From NCBI GenBank assembly GCA_963920525.1, contig OY986435.1, positions 259,429,462 through 259,493,461 on the forward strand: a stretch of DNA of 64,000 nt. Reading direction: 5' to 3'. The stretch is from Dichetophora obliterata (taxonomy: Eukaryota > Arthropoda > Insecta > Diptera > Sciomyzidae). The notes beneath the pieces are model-generated. The model worked only from the letters and a program-made list of their open reading frames with translations. It was not told where the DNA came from and did not search any database. Positions 10,145-21,251 of this stretch are shown here, piece after piece. Position 1 is the stretch's first letter. Each line of letters begins with the position of its first letter. A program made the translations under genes and the position numbers.

Positions 10145-12357
10145 TTATAAAACATATGTGTGCAGAATATAAACAAAGTGATTTCCAAATAATGGGAGTT
10201 TTCAGTCAACGGTATTTCGAATTAAGATATGCTTTAATTCACTTCGTCAAAAAACGAGGCATGCTGTATATGTAGTCTAATAAAAATATTTCTAAAAGAC
10301 ATGTGCTTTCATGAACATTTTAAATTAGCTTGTGCTACTATGCCGTGTTTGATTTTTTTAGTTCTTATTTAAAACATTATATAGTCCTTTGACAATCGAA
10401 AAAAATGGTGTTTATAATTTTGTCTTTGTATTTTGATAACAGAGGAGGATAAATTCGAGTCCTTTAAAATATGGTCGACTGTTAATCTATGAGTTAATCG
10501 GCTGGACCAATTTTTAATTAGTTTGGTTTTGTTTTGGTTATTAACATGCAACCATGTATGTAACATGCAACCATGCATTCTATTTTTTTAAGAAATCGAC
10601 TTTGGCGCCTTCTAGCATACAAAACCAATATTACAAAAATAGTTTCTTTATATTGACTTCTAACTAAATTGTGTTAAAATAAACCCGACTACGATGTATA
10701 ATAAAATGGCTTGAAAATAAATCGTTAAAAAGAAAGTTTTTCCACTTGAGGATATAGAAACCTACTTTAAGCACATCTTTAAATGCGTTTTTCTTGGAAA
10801 GTTATTTTCCACGCGACGTGCAATGTAGTTCAGCTCTTTGCAAATTGAAATAGATGTTTTTTAGAATACTGTTTTTAACCGTTTTTTTACTTCTAGAAAA
10901 ATAAGTTGGTTTTTTTTTTAAAAGTGGTCTTAAATATGGGTATTTCCACAGGAAAGTCTACCGTGACCAAAAAATTAAAACTTATTAAAAACTTATTATT
11001 TTATGATATTATCTAAGAGAAACATTTTAATTTTATTAATTTAAGCAATTTGTACATAAAATTATTAACCATGATGATCACATCGTCTGCACTGTTTCAC
11101 AAATGTAGTTTTTCTTTTTCGTAAGTGTTTAGTAAATGTTTCATAAACATTTTTGTTTTATTAAAAATGGAAGGCATTGGCTAAAGATAATGAAAAAATG
11201 GTTGATGCAATTAAAGGAAAATATATTGAATTTGTTTTTAATTACCTAATTACATAATTACTTAACTACCTAATTACTTAATTACCCAATTAAATTGCAA
11301 TGGAAAAAACTGTCCCGTGCGACCTGTCCCGTGCGACCGAGCTTAATATTAAATTAAAAAATAAGTGTTAAATATTATTGGGTAAAATAAAAGCAATTTA
11401 AAAGAAACACCAATGCACAATATCCATAAAATAAACTCTTTGAAATATTCCTTCAGACTTCGCTGAATTCGGCGCTTGAGTTGTTGTCCTCGAAAAAAAC
11501 TTCCGTTTTTGTCCCGTGCGAACCCCGTTGTTTTTGGCAATTATTTTGAAAAGGAAAAATTACCGATAATCAACCTTAGCACCACTTATAGAGCTTACTA
11601 TGAGTTATAAGTTAAGACCATTATCAAAATATAAATCCGTGTTATTACTACTTTTTTTCCAATTTAACTGCGTACGACTGTCCCGTGCGACACCATGGAA
11701 ATGCCCATATATTGTTTTATTTTTGGTCTCTCTTCGTCAAACTAAATTTACAAAATAGAACAAAAAAAATTCAATTTTTGACTCAAGTAGAGATTTGTGA
11801 CTTGAAGGCTGCACGACATTATTTTTTCCAACTTCCAACATACAGAGTAAATGGAGCTAAAGTATTTGCACCAGTTCTGTTGAAATTCTTTCAATGAAGC
11901 AAATTCATTCACTAGAGCTGTTAAACATAAAAAGGCATTTACAAAAATTTAGTAACTGAAATTGAAAAGATTCATCAGAAATGGTGCCTTATTTTGGGAT
12001 ACCTTAATTTACTCTCTATGCACTACTACTTCTTGAAAATCGAGTGACCACCAAACTGAAATTGGCAAGCTTCATATTCTCTTGCCAATTTCAAATGGCT
12101 CCAGCTGCTCGTACATATTGCACATTGTGAACTGATGCAAAAATTTAGGTACCGACTACTCATAATTGTGCACATAATAACAGCACTTTAATTTTACTGC
12201 ACATCAAAGTTTTTTTGGCAAACTAATGATTGTTATCTTTGGAGCTGATATCGATCAGCGGAAATTAAAACAGGTCATTAAGGATATAAAGTGCAATTCA
12301 AGCCCTTGGAAGGACTTTGATCGATCCCCTTTTGATTGTGTTGTGCGTGTTATTAAA
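10145..12357. other. Composite-element interior, no gene seen
   Basis: This is AT-rich DNA. The word TGTCCCGTGCGA occurs four times (11311, 11325, 11510, 11679). The stretch after the last copy (CCATGGAAATGCCCATATA) resembles 44085-44115, so it is part of a dispersed repeat. No coding motif was recognised. Confidence 0.5.
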
Positions 12358-12359
12358 TA

Positions 12360-13647
12360 TTGGGGGTTGGAATTAATTTTAAAGGTTTTTTTTCGGTTTT
12401 TGAGCATTTATTTAGAAACAACGGTACAATGTATATTATTCAAAGTATTGTCCATCGTTAGCTACAACATTTTCCCATCTTTCTGGCAGCATATAGATTC
12501 CGCGCCGGAAGAACAATTCGTCTTTTGAGGCAATCCACGAATCGACCCATTTTTTGGTATCCTCGTAAGAAGTGAAGCGCTGCTCAGCCAAGCCATGCGT
12601 CATCGATCTGAATAGGTGGTAGTCGGAAGGGGCTATGTCTGGGCTATAAGGCGGGTGGGGTAGCACATCCCAATTCAGCGCCTCCAACGTTTCCTTGACG
12701 GTTCTTGCAACATGTGGCCGTGCGTTGTCATGTTGAAAAACCACTTTGTCGTGTCTTTTGGCATATTCCGGCCGTTTAACCTTTAATGCTCGGCTCAATT
12801 GCATCAATTGTTGTTGGTAGCGTTCCCCAATGATGATTTCGTTAGGTTTTAGCAGCTCATAGTACACGACACCCTTCTGATCCCACCAAATACACAGCAT
12901 AAGCTTGGCGCCATGAATATTCGGCTTGGCCCTCGATGTTGATGCATGGCCGGGTGGTCCCCACGATTTTTTTCGCTTAGGATTATCGTAATGGATCCAC
13001 TTTTCATCGCCAGTGACAATGCGATGCAAAAAACTCTTCCTTTTATGCCGTTGAAGCAGTTGTTCGCACATGCAAAATCGCCGTTCAACGTCTCTCGGCT
13101 TCAACTGGTACGGCACCCAATTTCCTTGCTTTTGAATCATTCCCATGGCCTTCAAGCGTTTGCCGACCGTTGATAAGTCGACTCCCAATGATTCTGACAA
13201 TTCTTGAAGTGTTTGACACGGGTCTTCATCGAGCAAAGCCTCCAATTCTTCATCTTCAAACTTTTTCGGCTGGCCCGGACGCTCTTTGTCTTCCGTATCA
13301 AAATCACCACTTTTAAACCGACGGAACCAGTACTCACAAGTAGAAATCGATGGAGCATAGTCCCCGTAAGCCTCAGTAAGCGTGCGTTGTGCTTCAACCG
13401 CTTTTTTCTTCAAATGGAAGCACAAAAGTAAACCTTCCCGCAAATTGCGTTTTGTTGGAACGAAAGTCGACATGTTCACAGAGAAAAAAAATATATGTTG
13501 TTTACACTTCAGTGGAATGACACATACTGTAAAATGAAGCTTACACAATGTGCTTTGAAATGAATATAGTCACAGGTGTGCCCGATGCGATCTATTGATA
13601 GTTACGCCATCTCTTAGAAAACCTTTAAAACTAATTCCAACCCCCAA
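12360..13647 (-). mobile_element. mariner element 1, full length (1288 bp, Mos1-like)
   Basis: It starts TTGGGGGTTGGAATTAATTT and ends with the inverted copy, which has one mismatch in about 30 bp. It is flanked by TA at 12358-12359 and 13648-13649, the mariner target duplication. Length and ORF size match the mauritiana subfamily (Drosophila Mos1). All of it lies in antisense orientation to the dynein gene. The ends and ORF are complete, so it could be, or recently have been, autonomous. Confidence 0.95.
12436..13473 (-). CDS. mariner transposase, intact 345 aa
   Basis: Cut-and-paste transposase that binds the element's inverted repeats and moves it into TA sites. The start is set at MSTFVPTKRN (13473), which gives exactly 345 residues, the length of Mos1 transposase; the frame is open 25 codons upstream but that would run outside the family. 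Domains: N-terminal paired helix-turn-helix region (about 1-110, with CEYWFRRFKSGDFDTEDKE), linker WVPYQL, then the DDE domain with VTGDEKW, FQHDNARPH and SPDIAPSDYH. There are 34 residues between the last two Asp, giving DD34D. No stop or frameshift is present. Whether it is active cannot be told from sequence alone. Confidence 0.95.
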   Translation of the reverse strand: MSTFVPTKRNLREGLLLCFHLKKKAVEAQRTLTEAYGDYAPSISTCEYWFRRFKSGDFDTEDKERPGQPKKFEDEELEALLDEDPCQTLQELSESLGVDLSTVGKRLKAMGMIQKQGNWVPYQLKPRDVERRFCMCEQLLQRHKRKSFLHRIVTGDEKWIHYDNPKRKKSWGPPGHASTSRAKPNIHGAKLMLCIWWDQKGVVYYELLKPNEIIIGERYQQQLMQLSRALKVKRPEYAKRHDKVVFQHDNARPHVARTVKETLEALNWDVLPHPPYSPDIAPSDYHLFRSMTHGLAEQRFTSYEDTKKWVDSWIASKDELFFRRGIYMLPERWENVVANDGQYFE

Positions 13648-13649
13648 TA

Positions 13650-14040
13650 TTTGAACACAAATGATCGAGACCTAGATATACAAGTAATACCGACTCCAAA
13701 CGGCTCGTGTTCTCGAGAAGCTCTACTTGGCAGGTATTACTGTCTGAGGTTTATTTTATAATAAATATTGATTGTATAGAATAAACATTCTGTCTCAGAA
13801 GTGAATTAAACCCCTGCCACCACTGTTCTTAGCATACCGACCACGCACTGTAATCAGTATGCCACGGACGCCATAACATTTTTAACGGTTAGCGGAACCT
13901 AAATCTTTAATATTGTGTATAAAAAGTTGTGCTGAACTATATCGGTTCTAGTCAGATAAAATAATACGTGCTTTAAATGTTTTTATAGTAACAGTTTTGT
14001 TGTCACAGCACAAGTGTATATCAATTGAACTGTGAATGAA
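13650..14040. other. Composite-element interior after mariner 1
   Basis: Nothing coding was recognised. After 14040 the sub-terminal AAGTTA-rich sequence of the 5.8-kb element begins. Confidence 0.5.
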
Positions 14041-14489
14041 GCGAAAATCACAAGTTACACCAAATATCCCAAGTTAGAATTTATAACTGCTCATATATTT
14101 GGAAGTTAGAGAAATCACAAGTTGACAAAAGTTATCAAACGAAAGTTATATCAAATCTTCAATAAGTCAAAATCTTTTTGAGAAATTTAAGTGAATAAAA
14201 TGGAATAACTTTTGAAATCGAATAAATCCCAAAGTTATTCCAACTTCTCAAGTTAAAAAAGTGAATAAAACGGCCCTTAATTTTTCATTTCCAATGAAAA
14301 TTCTATGGAAAATTATAAATGAAATTTTTCAGATTCGTTAGTTTACTTTTGCAACGACGATATAAGGTGTGAATATTGAGGGCACACATCAAAGATTTTC
14401 ATTCTTTCCACATCTTACCACTCTTACCTTTTCCACATCGCAGAGTGGTAAGATTTCAGGCTTTTTTTTCATGTTTGTCCTATTTGAGA

Positions 14490-15395
14490 AGTGATATAAC
14501 AGTTATTTTTTTAGTTTTATTTTTTCCTCAGAATAAAACTTATAAATGAGTATTATTTTTCCCCTCACAAATAACAGTTATTTTTAAGTTTTATATTTTT
14601 GCTCTCAAAATAAAACTTATTTTTTTAGTTTTATTTTTTTCGTTCACAGATAAAGGTTAATGGTTTAAACACAATTGGGGCTGCAGGCGGGTGGCGTGTA
14701 GCCTGTCAATACAGAACAATATATTTGTTATGTTGTAAACACAATCCACATCACATGCCGAGCTTGTAGTGCGGCTACAGAACACGCTGCAGCCGGACAA
14801 TTTTTATTTTCTAATTTGACAGGCGTGTATTGAAAATAAATAAAAAAGGCTGTGTTCAGACGAACATCAAATGATTGAATTAATCCAAGATTGTGGATTT
14901 ATTTTGCGCTAAAAAATTTAACTATGCGAAAGCGAAAATTTACTTCGAACATAAGCAAAATTTTGATGACACTCAAGACCTGAATCATTTAGTCAAATAG
15001 AGTAAAAAAGAACAAAAGAAGCGACTAGCTTAGTCATTTGATTCTCGTCTGAACATAGCCAAAGATTGTATTCCACACGCCAGCAATAGTTCTACACATA
15101 AGTGGAACTTACACGTCGCACGCCCGTAGCCACAATTGTATTTATAACATAAGTTTCATGTTTTAAATCACAAAAAAAAATTTGAGCTCTATTCAAGTTT
15201 AAACTTTTCAATCTAGCAATTTCTAACTATTTTGTTTTTCATTAAAAGGCATTTTTACACTAATTTTTAAGTTTTATTTTGTGAGGAAAAATATAAAACT
15301 TAAAAAATAACTGTTGTTTGTAAGGAAAAAGGAAAACTCGAAAATAACTTTTATTTTGTGAGGAAAAAAAAAACTTAAAGAAAACAATTATTTCA
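14490..15395. mobile_element. Foldback-like element with repeated AT-rich arms
   Basis: The left arm (about 14490-14655) holds at least three copies of a phrase like AACAGTTATTTTTTTAGTTT. The right arm (about 15265-15395) holds the inverse (AACTTAAAAAATAACTGTTG and relatives, with GTGAGGAAAAA). The roughly 600-bp centre is unrelated and moderately GC-richer. The arrangement is that of a foldback element; no target duplication was resolved. Confidence 0.5.
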
Positions 15396-15399
15396 TCAT

Positions 15400-16400
15400 T
15401 GGTTGTTATACTTGTTGGTTTGGTTCGTAGAAATCGCGAACGCAACATCGTGTCGTTGGTTGGAACCAATCAACAAACCAGAATTTTTCTCCATTACTGT
15501 ATAAAAAGGAATTCTACGTCTGCACTGACGATACCATGGAAACTGTGGATTTTTCTCATATTAAAGCTCACTATTTGATCCGAAGAATGCGGTGTTTTTG
15601 TGACTTCAGGTGGCGGTTGTATGTATGACTCTTTACAGCGCAATATCGCAAAAAAACAGAAACAAAAACAGGAACAAAATTTGGCAACAGAAATAGCTAC
15701 CAACGTTTGTAGCATACTGCCCTCCTAAGTAAAAAAGTCATATCTCCATTTGAGTAGGTTTGAGATATTTAGCTTTAACGTTTTTTATCTTTCTAAGAAA
15801 CACACTAGAAGTGACCACTTTACTTAAATTGTTCAGTCATTTGGAGTTGAAAATGGGTAATCTTAGCTTAACACAAAAATCAGAAACTCATTCCCGGTTC
15901 CGAATCTGCCTTTTTCTATATTTTGGAGTTTTGGCGTTTGTGGCTTTCTTAGGACGGCAGCATAGGGGTGTGAATGTTTAAAATAAATTATAAAAAAATC
16001 AATGTTTTTCTTAATGGCACCTTTAGTAAACACCAGTACATTACATTTAAATACAGATTCTCCAATAATTTAGGGGATTTAAACCTCCAAACCCCCTGAA
16101 TCCGTGCCTGGTTGTTACCACGTTTCCGTTTAGATTTTTGTTTTCAGATGATGCTAAAAACTTTTTTCATAACAACTGGCGGCATACTTGTGTTTTTTTC
16201 TACTTTGACATGGCATGCAACAAAAACAATAAAATCAACAACAACAAAAATAAACTTTTTCTTTTTTTATTTATATTTACAATCTATCCATAGATAATAA
16301 GCAAATGCAATAATCTATTATAAACATTACAATTTACACATGCAGATTTTTACTCCATTGAGTAAAATCACTATAAAAATTATTTAATAATAATAAGTTA
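15400..16400. other. Intron DNA and LINE 3' flank, no gene seen
   Basis: The ORFs here (for example 15494-15715 minus) show no family motif. A T-rich run near 16257-16270 may be the poly(A) tail, seen on the opposite strand, of the LINE that follows. Confidence 0.5.
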
Positions 16401-16405
16401 TGTAT

Positions 16406-19400
16406 TTACTTATTATATTTAAGAGTACTTTTTAGTATTAATTTCCTGTATGGTAAGTCCAGTACATGGAGCCGTTTGAGTCTTCTTATCTTTTCTGAGT
16501 CGTCTAGCAAACATATCGCAATAACATTGGAGTGGTGGCTGAGTCTGTTTATATACCTCTCGGCATATTTTTTAATTTCTTCGATAACTGTAGGCATGTT
16601 TAGGTCGTTATGAATCGTAAAATTTGACACAAACCATGGATCATCAATTATCATCCTTAATTTTTTTGATTGGAATCTTTGGAGCACTGCTATATTTGAT
16701 TTAGAGGCTGTACCCCACAGCTGTATTCCATAAGTCCATGTAGGTTTAATTATGGTTTTATAAATTCTTATTTGGTTGTCCAAACTTAGTTGAGATTTAT
16801 GTCCTAGTAACCAGTAAAGCTTTTTGGTTTTATTGATGACTTGCAGTCGTTTTTTTTTTATGTGTTCTTGCCAGGTCAGTCGTCTATCTAGATGTAATCC
16901 GAGATATTTAATGGTATTACTGGATGGAATAATATTTTCATTGATCTTGACAGGTGTGCAGTCACCTTTTCGGAGTGTAAAAGTTATATGTTTTGATTTT
17001 TTTGAAATAATTTTTATATTCCATCTGTTAAACCAGTTCTGAAGATTTAGCAGTTCTTGTTGAATCAGATGCGATGCTTCCATTGATGATTCAGATGAGG
17101 CCAATACTGCAGTGTCATCTGCATATGTTGCAACTAGTACATTATTACATAGAGGCATATCCGATGTGAATAAAGTATATAAAACAGGACCTAAGATACT
17201 TCCTTGTGGCACCTCTGAGCAAATTTTAGTTATTTTTGAATCCTGGTGACCATAATTTACGACAAAAGTGCAGTGAGATAGATACGACTTGATAGTTAAA
17301 TAGTAAAAGGTGGGTAAAAGTTTCTTAAGTTTATATAACAGTCCGGTGGCACCCTGTCAAAAGCTTGCTGAACATCTAAAAATACTGCGGAACAGTATTT
17401 TTTTGTTCTCTAAAGCTTCTCTTACAAAATGAACGATTCTATGGCATTGTTTTGGTGTACCGTGTTTGTGCCTGAACCCAAATTGATGTCCTGGTATGAT
17501 GTCCTTACTCTCAATTATCGGTAACATTCTTTTCAAAAATATTCTTTCAAATATTTTTGAAAAAACAGCCAGTAAACTTATTGGCCTATAAGACGCTATT
17601 TCGTTTGCGGGCATATTAGGTTTCGGAACCATGATTATTTTGGCACATTTCCACTGTGTTGGAAAGTGATTCATTCTTAGAATTGCGTTTTAAATGTAGG
17701 TTAAGAACAAAATGCCTTTTTTTGGAATTATTTTAACAAGCTTTGCACTTATGTCATCGTAGCCTGGAGACTGATTATTTTTGATTATTTTTATTTCATT
17801 CATTACCTCAGGTGTTATATGTTTAACTGGGTGCTCCATTTGACATGCTACATCAATAAAATGTGTAATTGAAATTTCATCATCAGTTCCATTATTAAAA
17901 GTAAACGGTTTAAACACATTTTCTAAGTCAGAGGCAAACGCATCAGCTTTCATTTGATCAGTTTTGTTCCATATGTTGTCAGAGTCTCTAATTAGAGGAT
18001 CTCTCTTTGGTGGCCGTTTTAAATATTTCGTTGCTATGCGGAGATTATATTCATCATTGCTTGAAGTTCCAATATTTTCTAGAAAAAACTTTACAGATTC
18101 ATTTTTTTAATGCTCTTAGTTTTTGCGTTAATTCTTTAGTAATTCTCTTTAAATTGGTTTCGTCAACGGGGTTTCTATAGTTTTGCCAGCGTGCACGTAG
18201 GATACGTTTATTTCTAATAAGATCACGTACTTCAGAAGAGGTTATTACCTTGTTAGGTGGATTACCACTATTTGAAGGAGTTGATAAGAAGACAGCTTCA
18301 TGAATAAGTTTGTTAAAGTATTCAACTGGGTCATCGATTTCAGTTCCTGATTAAAGTGACATATGTAAGTTTATATTATTTTCCAGACAATACTGAAGCG
18401 ATTGCACGTCAGTTTTTGAAGTGAAGAAGTGATTTTTGTTTATTTAATTAAGTGCAGCACTATATGTTAGTTTGCATGGTGAGTGATCTGAGCTTAAGTC
18501 AAAATTTTCTATTATATCTAGAAAATGGCTTGGAATGCCAGAGTAGACTACAAAATCTATTAAATCGGTAATTTTTGTGATGTCAGTGGACCAATACGTT
18601 GGCTTCCCTGTCGAAAGTACAGATAAATTATTTTCAAATATACATTTGTATAATTCTCGTCCTTTTGGGTTCACAAGGCGTGACCCCCACCAAGGATGTT
18701 TTGCATTGAAGTCACCACCAACAATAAATCGGGGTCCAAGTTTGTTAAAGAAGTTTTTAAAATCGTCATATTTAAGATTATAATGAGGAGGAAAGTATAT
18801 AGAGCTTATGATAATATTTTGATAATTAGATTTGATCTTAATATGAGCTGCTTGAATAGATCTAGTACATATCGCATCTGTAGTTCCAAATGGTAATGAT
18901 GATTTGATGAGAACAGCCGAACCCCCATGGGCTCTATCTTCTGGGTGGTTTGCTTGCATAAATTTATAGTTTCCTATGTTAAAAAAAGCCCTGCTTGTAA
19001 AATGAGTCTCTCTCTGACGCAAGTAAAATGTCAAGATTGTTGATTTTTAAAAATAATTATACTTCTTGTCCATGATTGGACAAGCCGTTCGCGTTCCAAA
19101 ATGCTATTCTGAGATCTATTTGCTGCATTATTTGGTTACCAGGAGGGTTATCATATTAAAAAGCTTTTTTGAGAGTTCTATCTGCTTGTTAATTAAAGCT
19201 TCTATTTTTGCTAGTTTATTGTTATCAGCACTTTTTGAAATTTGTTGTTGGATAACATCAGAATATCTTACGTTATTTTTAAAATTTTGCTGCACATTGC
19301 TTAGCTGTGGAAATTCGTTTTCGTTATAGTTATGTTGAACTGAAGTTTGTCTATTTGTTTGATTTGCAGAACTATTATTTTTCCTGCGTCCTATATTTTC

Positions 19401-19680
19401 TTTGTAAACTTTGCTTTGTAACTATACGATAAGCCCTTTCAGCTTTATTTTGATAGGATGATAGCTAATTTTTTTAATATTGCAGTGAGTTACAAGTTTT
19501 CTATATGATTTCACTTTTTTAACCATGATTTTTACTAAATTATCCCTGAGTGATTTGTATGTAAACTCATTACCTGTTATTACCTTCTTGAAGTCATTTA
19601 TCATGTTTACTACATTTACTACACCCGGTAGAAATATTGGTGGTGGTTTAGGAGTAGTATTTTAATTTTCGTTTTTTTCA
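16406..19680 (-). pseudogene. Jockey-type LINE, degenerate (ORF1 part, endonuclease, reverse transcriptase)
   Basis: The minus strand carries, from 5' to 3': an ORF1 fragment (19422-19660, MINDFKKVITGNEFTYKSL, as in jockey-clade ORF1); an apurinic-type endonuclease (18444-19034, GGSAVLIKSS, FIVGGDFNAKHPWWGS, SSDHSP); and a reverse transcriptase (16406-17953) with SPGYDDISAKLVK, SYRPISLLAVFSKIFERI, HQFGFRHKHG, PQGSILGPVLYTLF and the catalytic YADDTAVLAS. Several frameshifts and stops split the frames, so it is dead, although the YADD box survives. The retrotransposon once copied itself by target-primed reverse transcription. It lies antisense in a dynein intron. Confidence 0.9.
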
Positions 19681-20108
19681 GCCTCATAACACATTTTTGT
19701 TTGTAATGGTTAAACCTATTTTCCCTGTTTACATGCGTTGATGTATTTATGTTTGTTGCTCTACGTTTGTTTGAACAGCTTGGTGATAGAGAGTGATCAC
19801 GTTTATGGACTTGCTGCTATACTCAGTGTGACCAGAAGATTTTTGAAAAATATGCATTTTGTTAAAAAAAAATATGCTAAATATTCCACTTTCAATTTTT
19901 ATATTCCACAAAAATATTCCACTTTCAATTTCAAAGATATATATCTAAATAAGTCTATATATGCATATAAAAAAAACACAGAAGCAAGTTTAAAAACATT
20001 TATTTATTTGATTACTATCGCACTTAAATTTATTTTCTTCTCCTATAAAAAATTATAAACATTGTTATGGTTTTTTGAATTTTAAGTAACGATATACAAT
20101 ACACAAAA

Positions 20109-20420
20109 CTAAAATTCAGGCACATCTTCGAGGTCAATTCTTAAATTGTTGCTTGTATTATTATCATAGAAATTCGCATTTCTAAGTTTTTTTATTAAGC
20201 TATCTGGTATTTGATAGGCACTACAACACTTTTTTGAGCATGCAGCCATGTTTTTACATTCAACAAATTATTTAAGAGTTTTTCTTGCATTCTATTCCGA
20301 ATTTTCATTTAAATAAGAAAGATTCATAAAACTAAAAATGTTCTCAACCTCAGCATTGCTAAATGGTAAGCTAATCGAGAAAAGCACAAATTTTGATAAA
20401 TCTTCAGATTCCGAACTTTG
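20109..20420 (-). pseudogene. hAT transposase C-terminal dimerisation relic
   Basis: The minus strand reads FSISLPFSNAEVENIFSFMN, then, after a one-base frameshift, KIRNRMQEKLLNNLLNVKTW, then in a third frame IDLEDVPEF and a stop. This order is the hAT family C-terminal dimerisation region (P.SNAEVE..FS ... K..RNRM...LLN.L). The frameshifts make it non-functional. No catalytic domain was recognised in the element. Confidence 0.75.
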
Positions 20421-20504
20421 ATCAATAATTTTTTTTTTTCTGCTTTATTGTTTTGAATCCACATTTTAAAATAGTTAAAAGAAATAGCTGTTGTTAGCAA
20501 TAAT

Positions 20505-20846
20505 AGTGGTATTCACGATGTGGTGCATTTGTGATAAATTTTTGCAAAATTTACAATACTTACAACTTATTGTGATCGAACCTTCAGTAAAGTACTTACT
20601 GTATTTTTAAAATCAATTATATTAATTTTTATTAAATAAACCCACAGCGTAGTCTTTAGCTTGCTCCATGCTGAGTAGAAATGCTTGTACAATCAGCTGA
20701 TCTAATACACAACTTGTATATTTTCCACAGGGTTGTATTTTGAAAACTGAATTTTGTTTTTGTTATATTAAAAAATTTGCTACATATATCAAATTTATCA
20801 AAAATACACAATACAAGGGAAAATACAACACATCGTGAATACCCCT
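20505..20846. mobile_element. MITE nested in the hAT element, GGTATTCACGATGTG ends
   Basis: The left end AGTGGTATTCACGATGTGG and the right end CACATCGTGAATACCCCT are inverted, flanked by AAT on both sides (20502-20504, 20847-20849). It is non-coding. The 3-bp flank may be a target duplication. Confidence 0.5.
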
Positions 20847-21251
20847 AATGTTTTCTTAAGTAAATAACTTACTGCTGTAACATAATCCATAAAAAAATCT
20901 AACCAAACATACATATAAGCAAATTTACTTCACTTTTTAAGCTGCGTGAAGTTATTACATGAATTGCAATAAAATTGACAACGAAGAAGTTAACCACAAA
21001 ATGAATTCCTTATATTGCGTCTTACAAGGTGGTTCAGAGATAAACAAAAAAAATGTCGATAGCCAAAAAAACCCATTTAGTAACCAAATAGATATTTTTT
21101 ATTGCAATTTTTCTGAATTTTGAAAAATATAATCATACGAAAAATATTCCACTTTTTATGCTGCATATTTTTATAAAAAAAAAATATGCTTCCCGAAGCT
21201 AAAATATGCCAAAGTGGAATATAATATTCCACTCTGGTCACACTGTATACT

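Larger units (their letters stand above)
8477..14276. mobile_element. 5.8-kb composite element with GGGCCGTTTTATTCAC ends and TTA duplication
   Basis: The left end GGGCCGTTTTATTCACTTTT is matched by the right end AAAAAAGTGAATAAAACGGC followed by CC. Each is flanked by TTA (8474-8476 and 14277-14279), the usual PIF/Harbinger duplication. Both sub-terminal regions are packed with AAGTTA/TAACTT-type words (8500-8680 and 14040-14260). No Harbinger transposase is seen inside. Most of the length is later insertions: a second inverted-end element, a 244-bp tandem array and a mariner. The two ends could also be two separate solo ends, though the matching TTA argues for one insertion. Confidence 0.55.
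19824..21245 (-). mobile_element. hAT-type element, 1.4 kb, CAGTGTGACCAG ends
   Basis: It starts CAGTGTGACCAGAAG and ends CTCTGGTCACACTG. TATACT flanks both sides (19818-19823 and 21246-21251), so a 6-bp repeat is visible where 8 bp would be usual for hAT. Both sub-terminal regions repeat AATATTCCACTTT and ATATGC words. Inside is a hAT dimerisation-domain relic on the minus strand and a smaller nested MITE. Confidence 0.7.

Noticed and set aside
12849..13431. Several other ORFs overlapping mariner 1 on both strands
   Set aside because: They are other frames of the transposase gene, and the same shadows recur over mariner 2.
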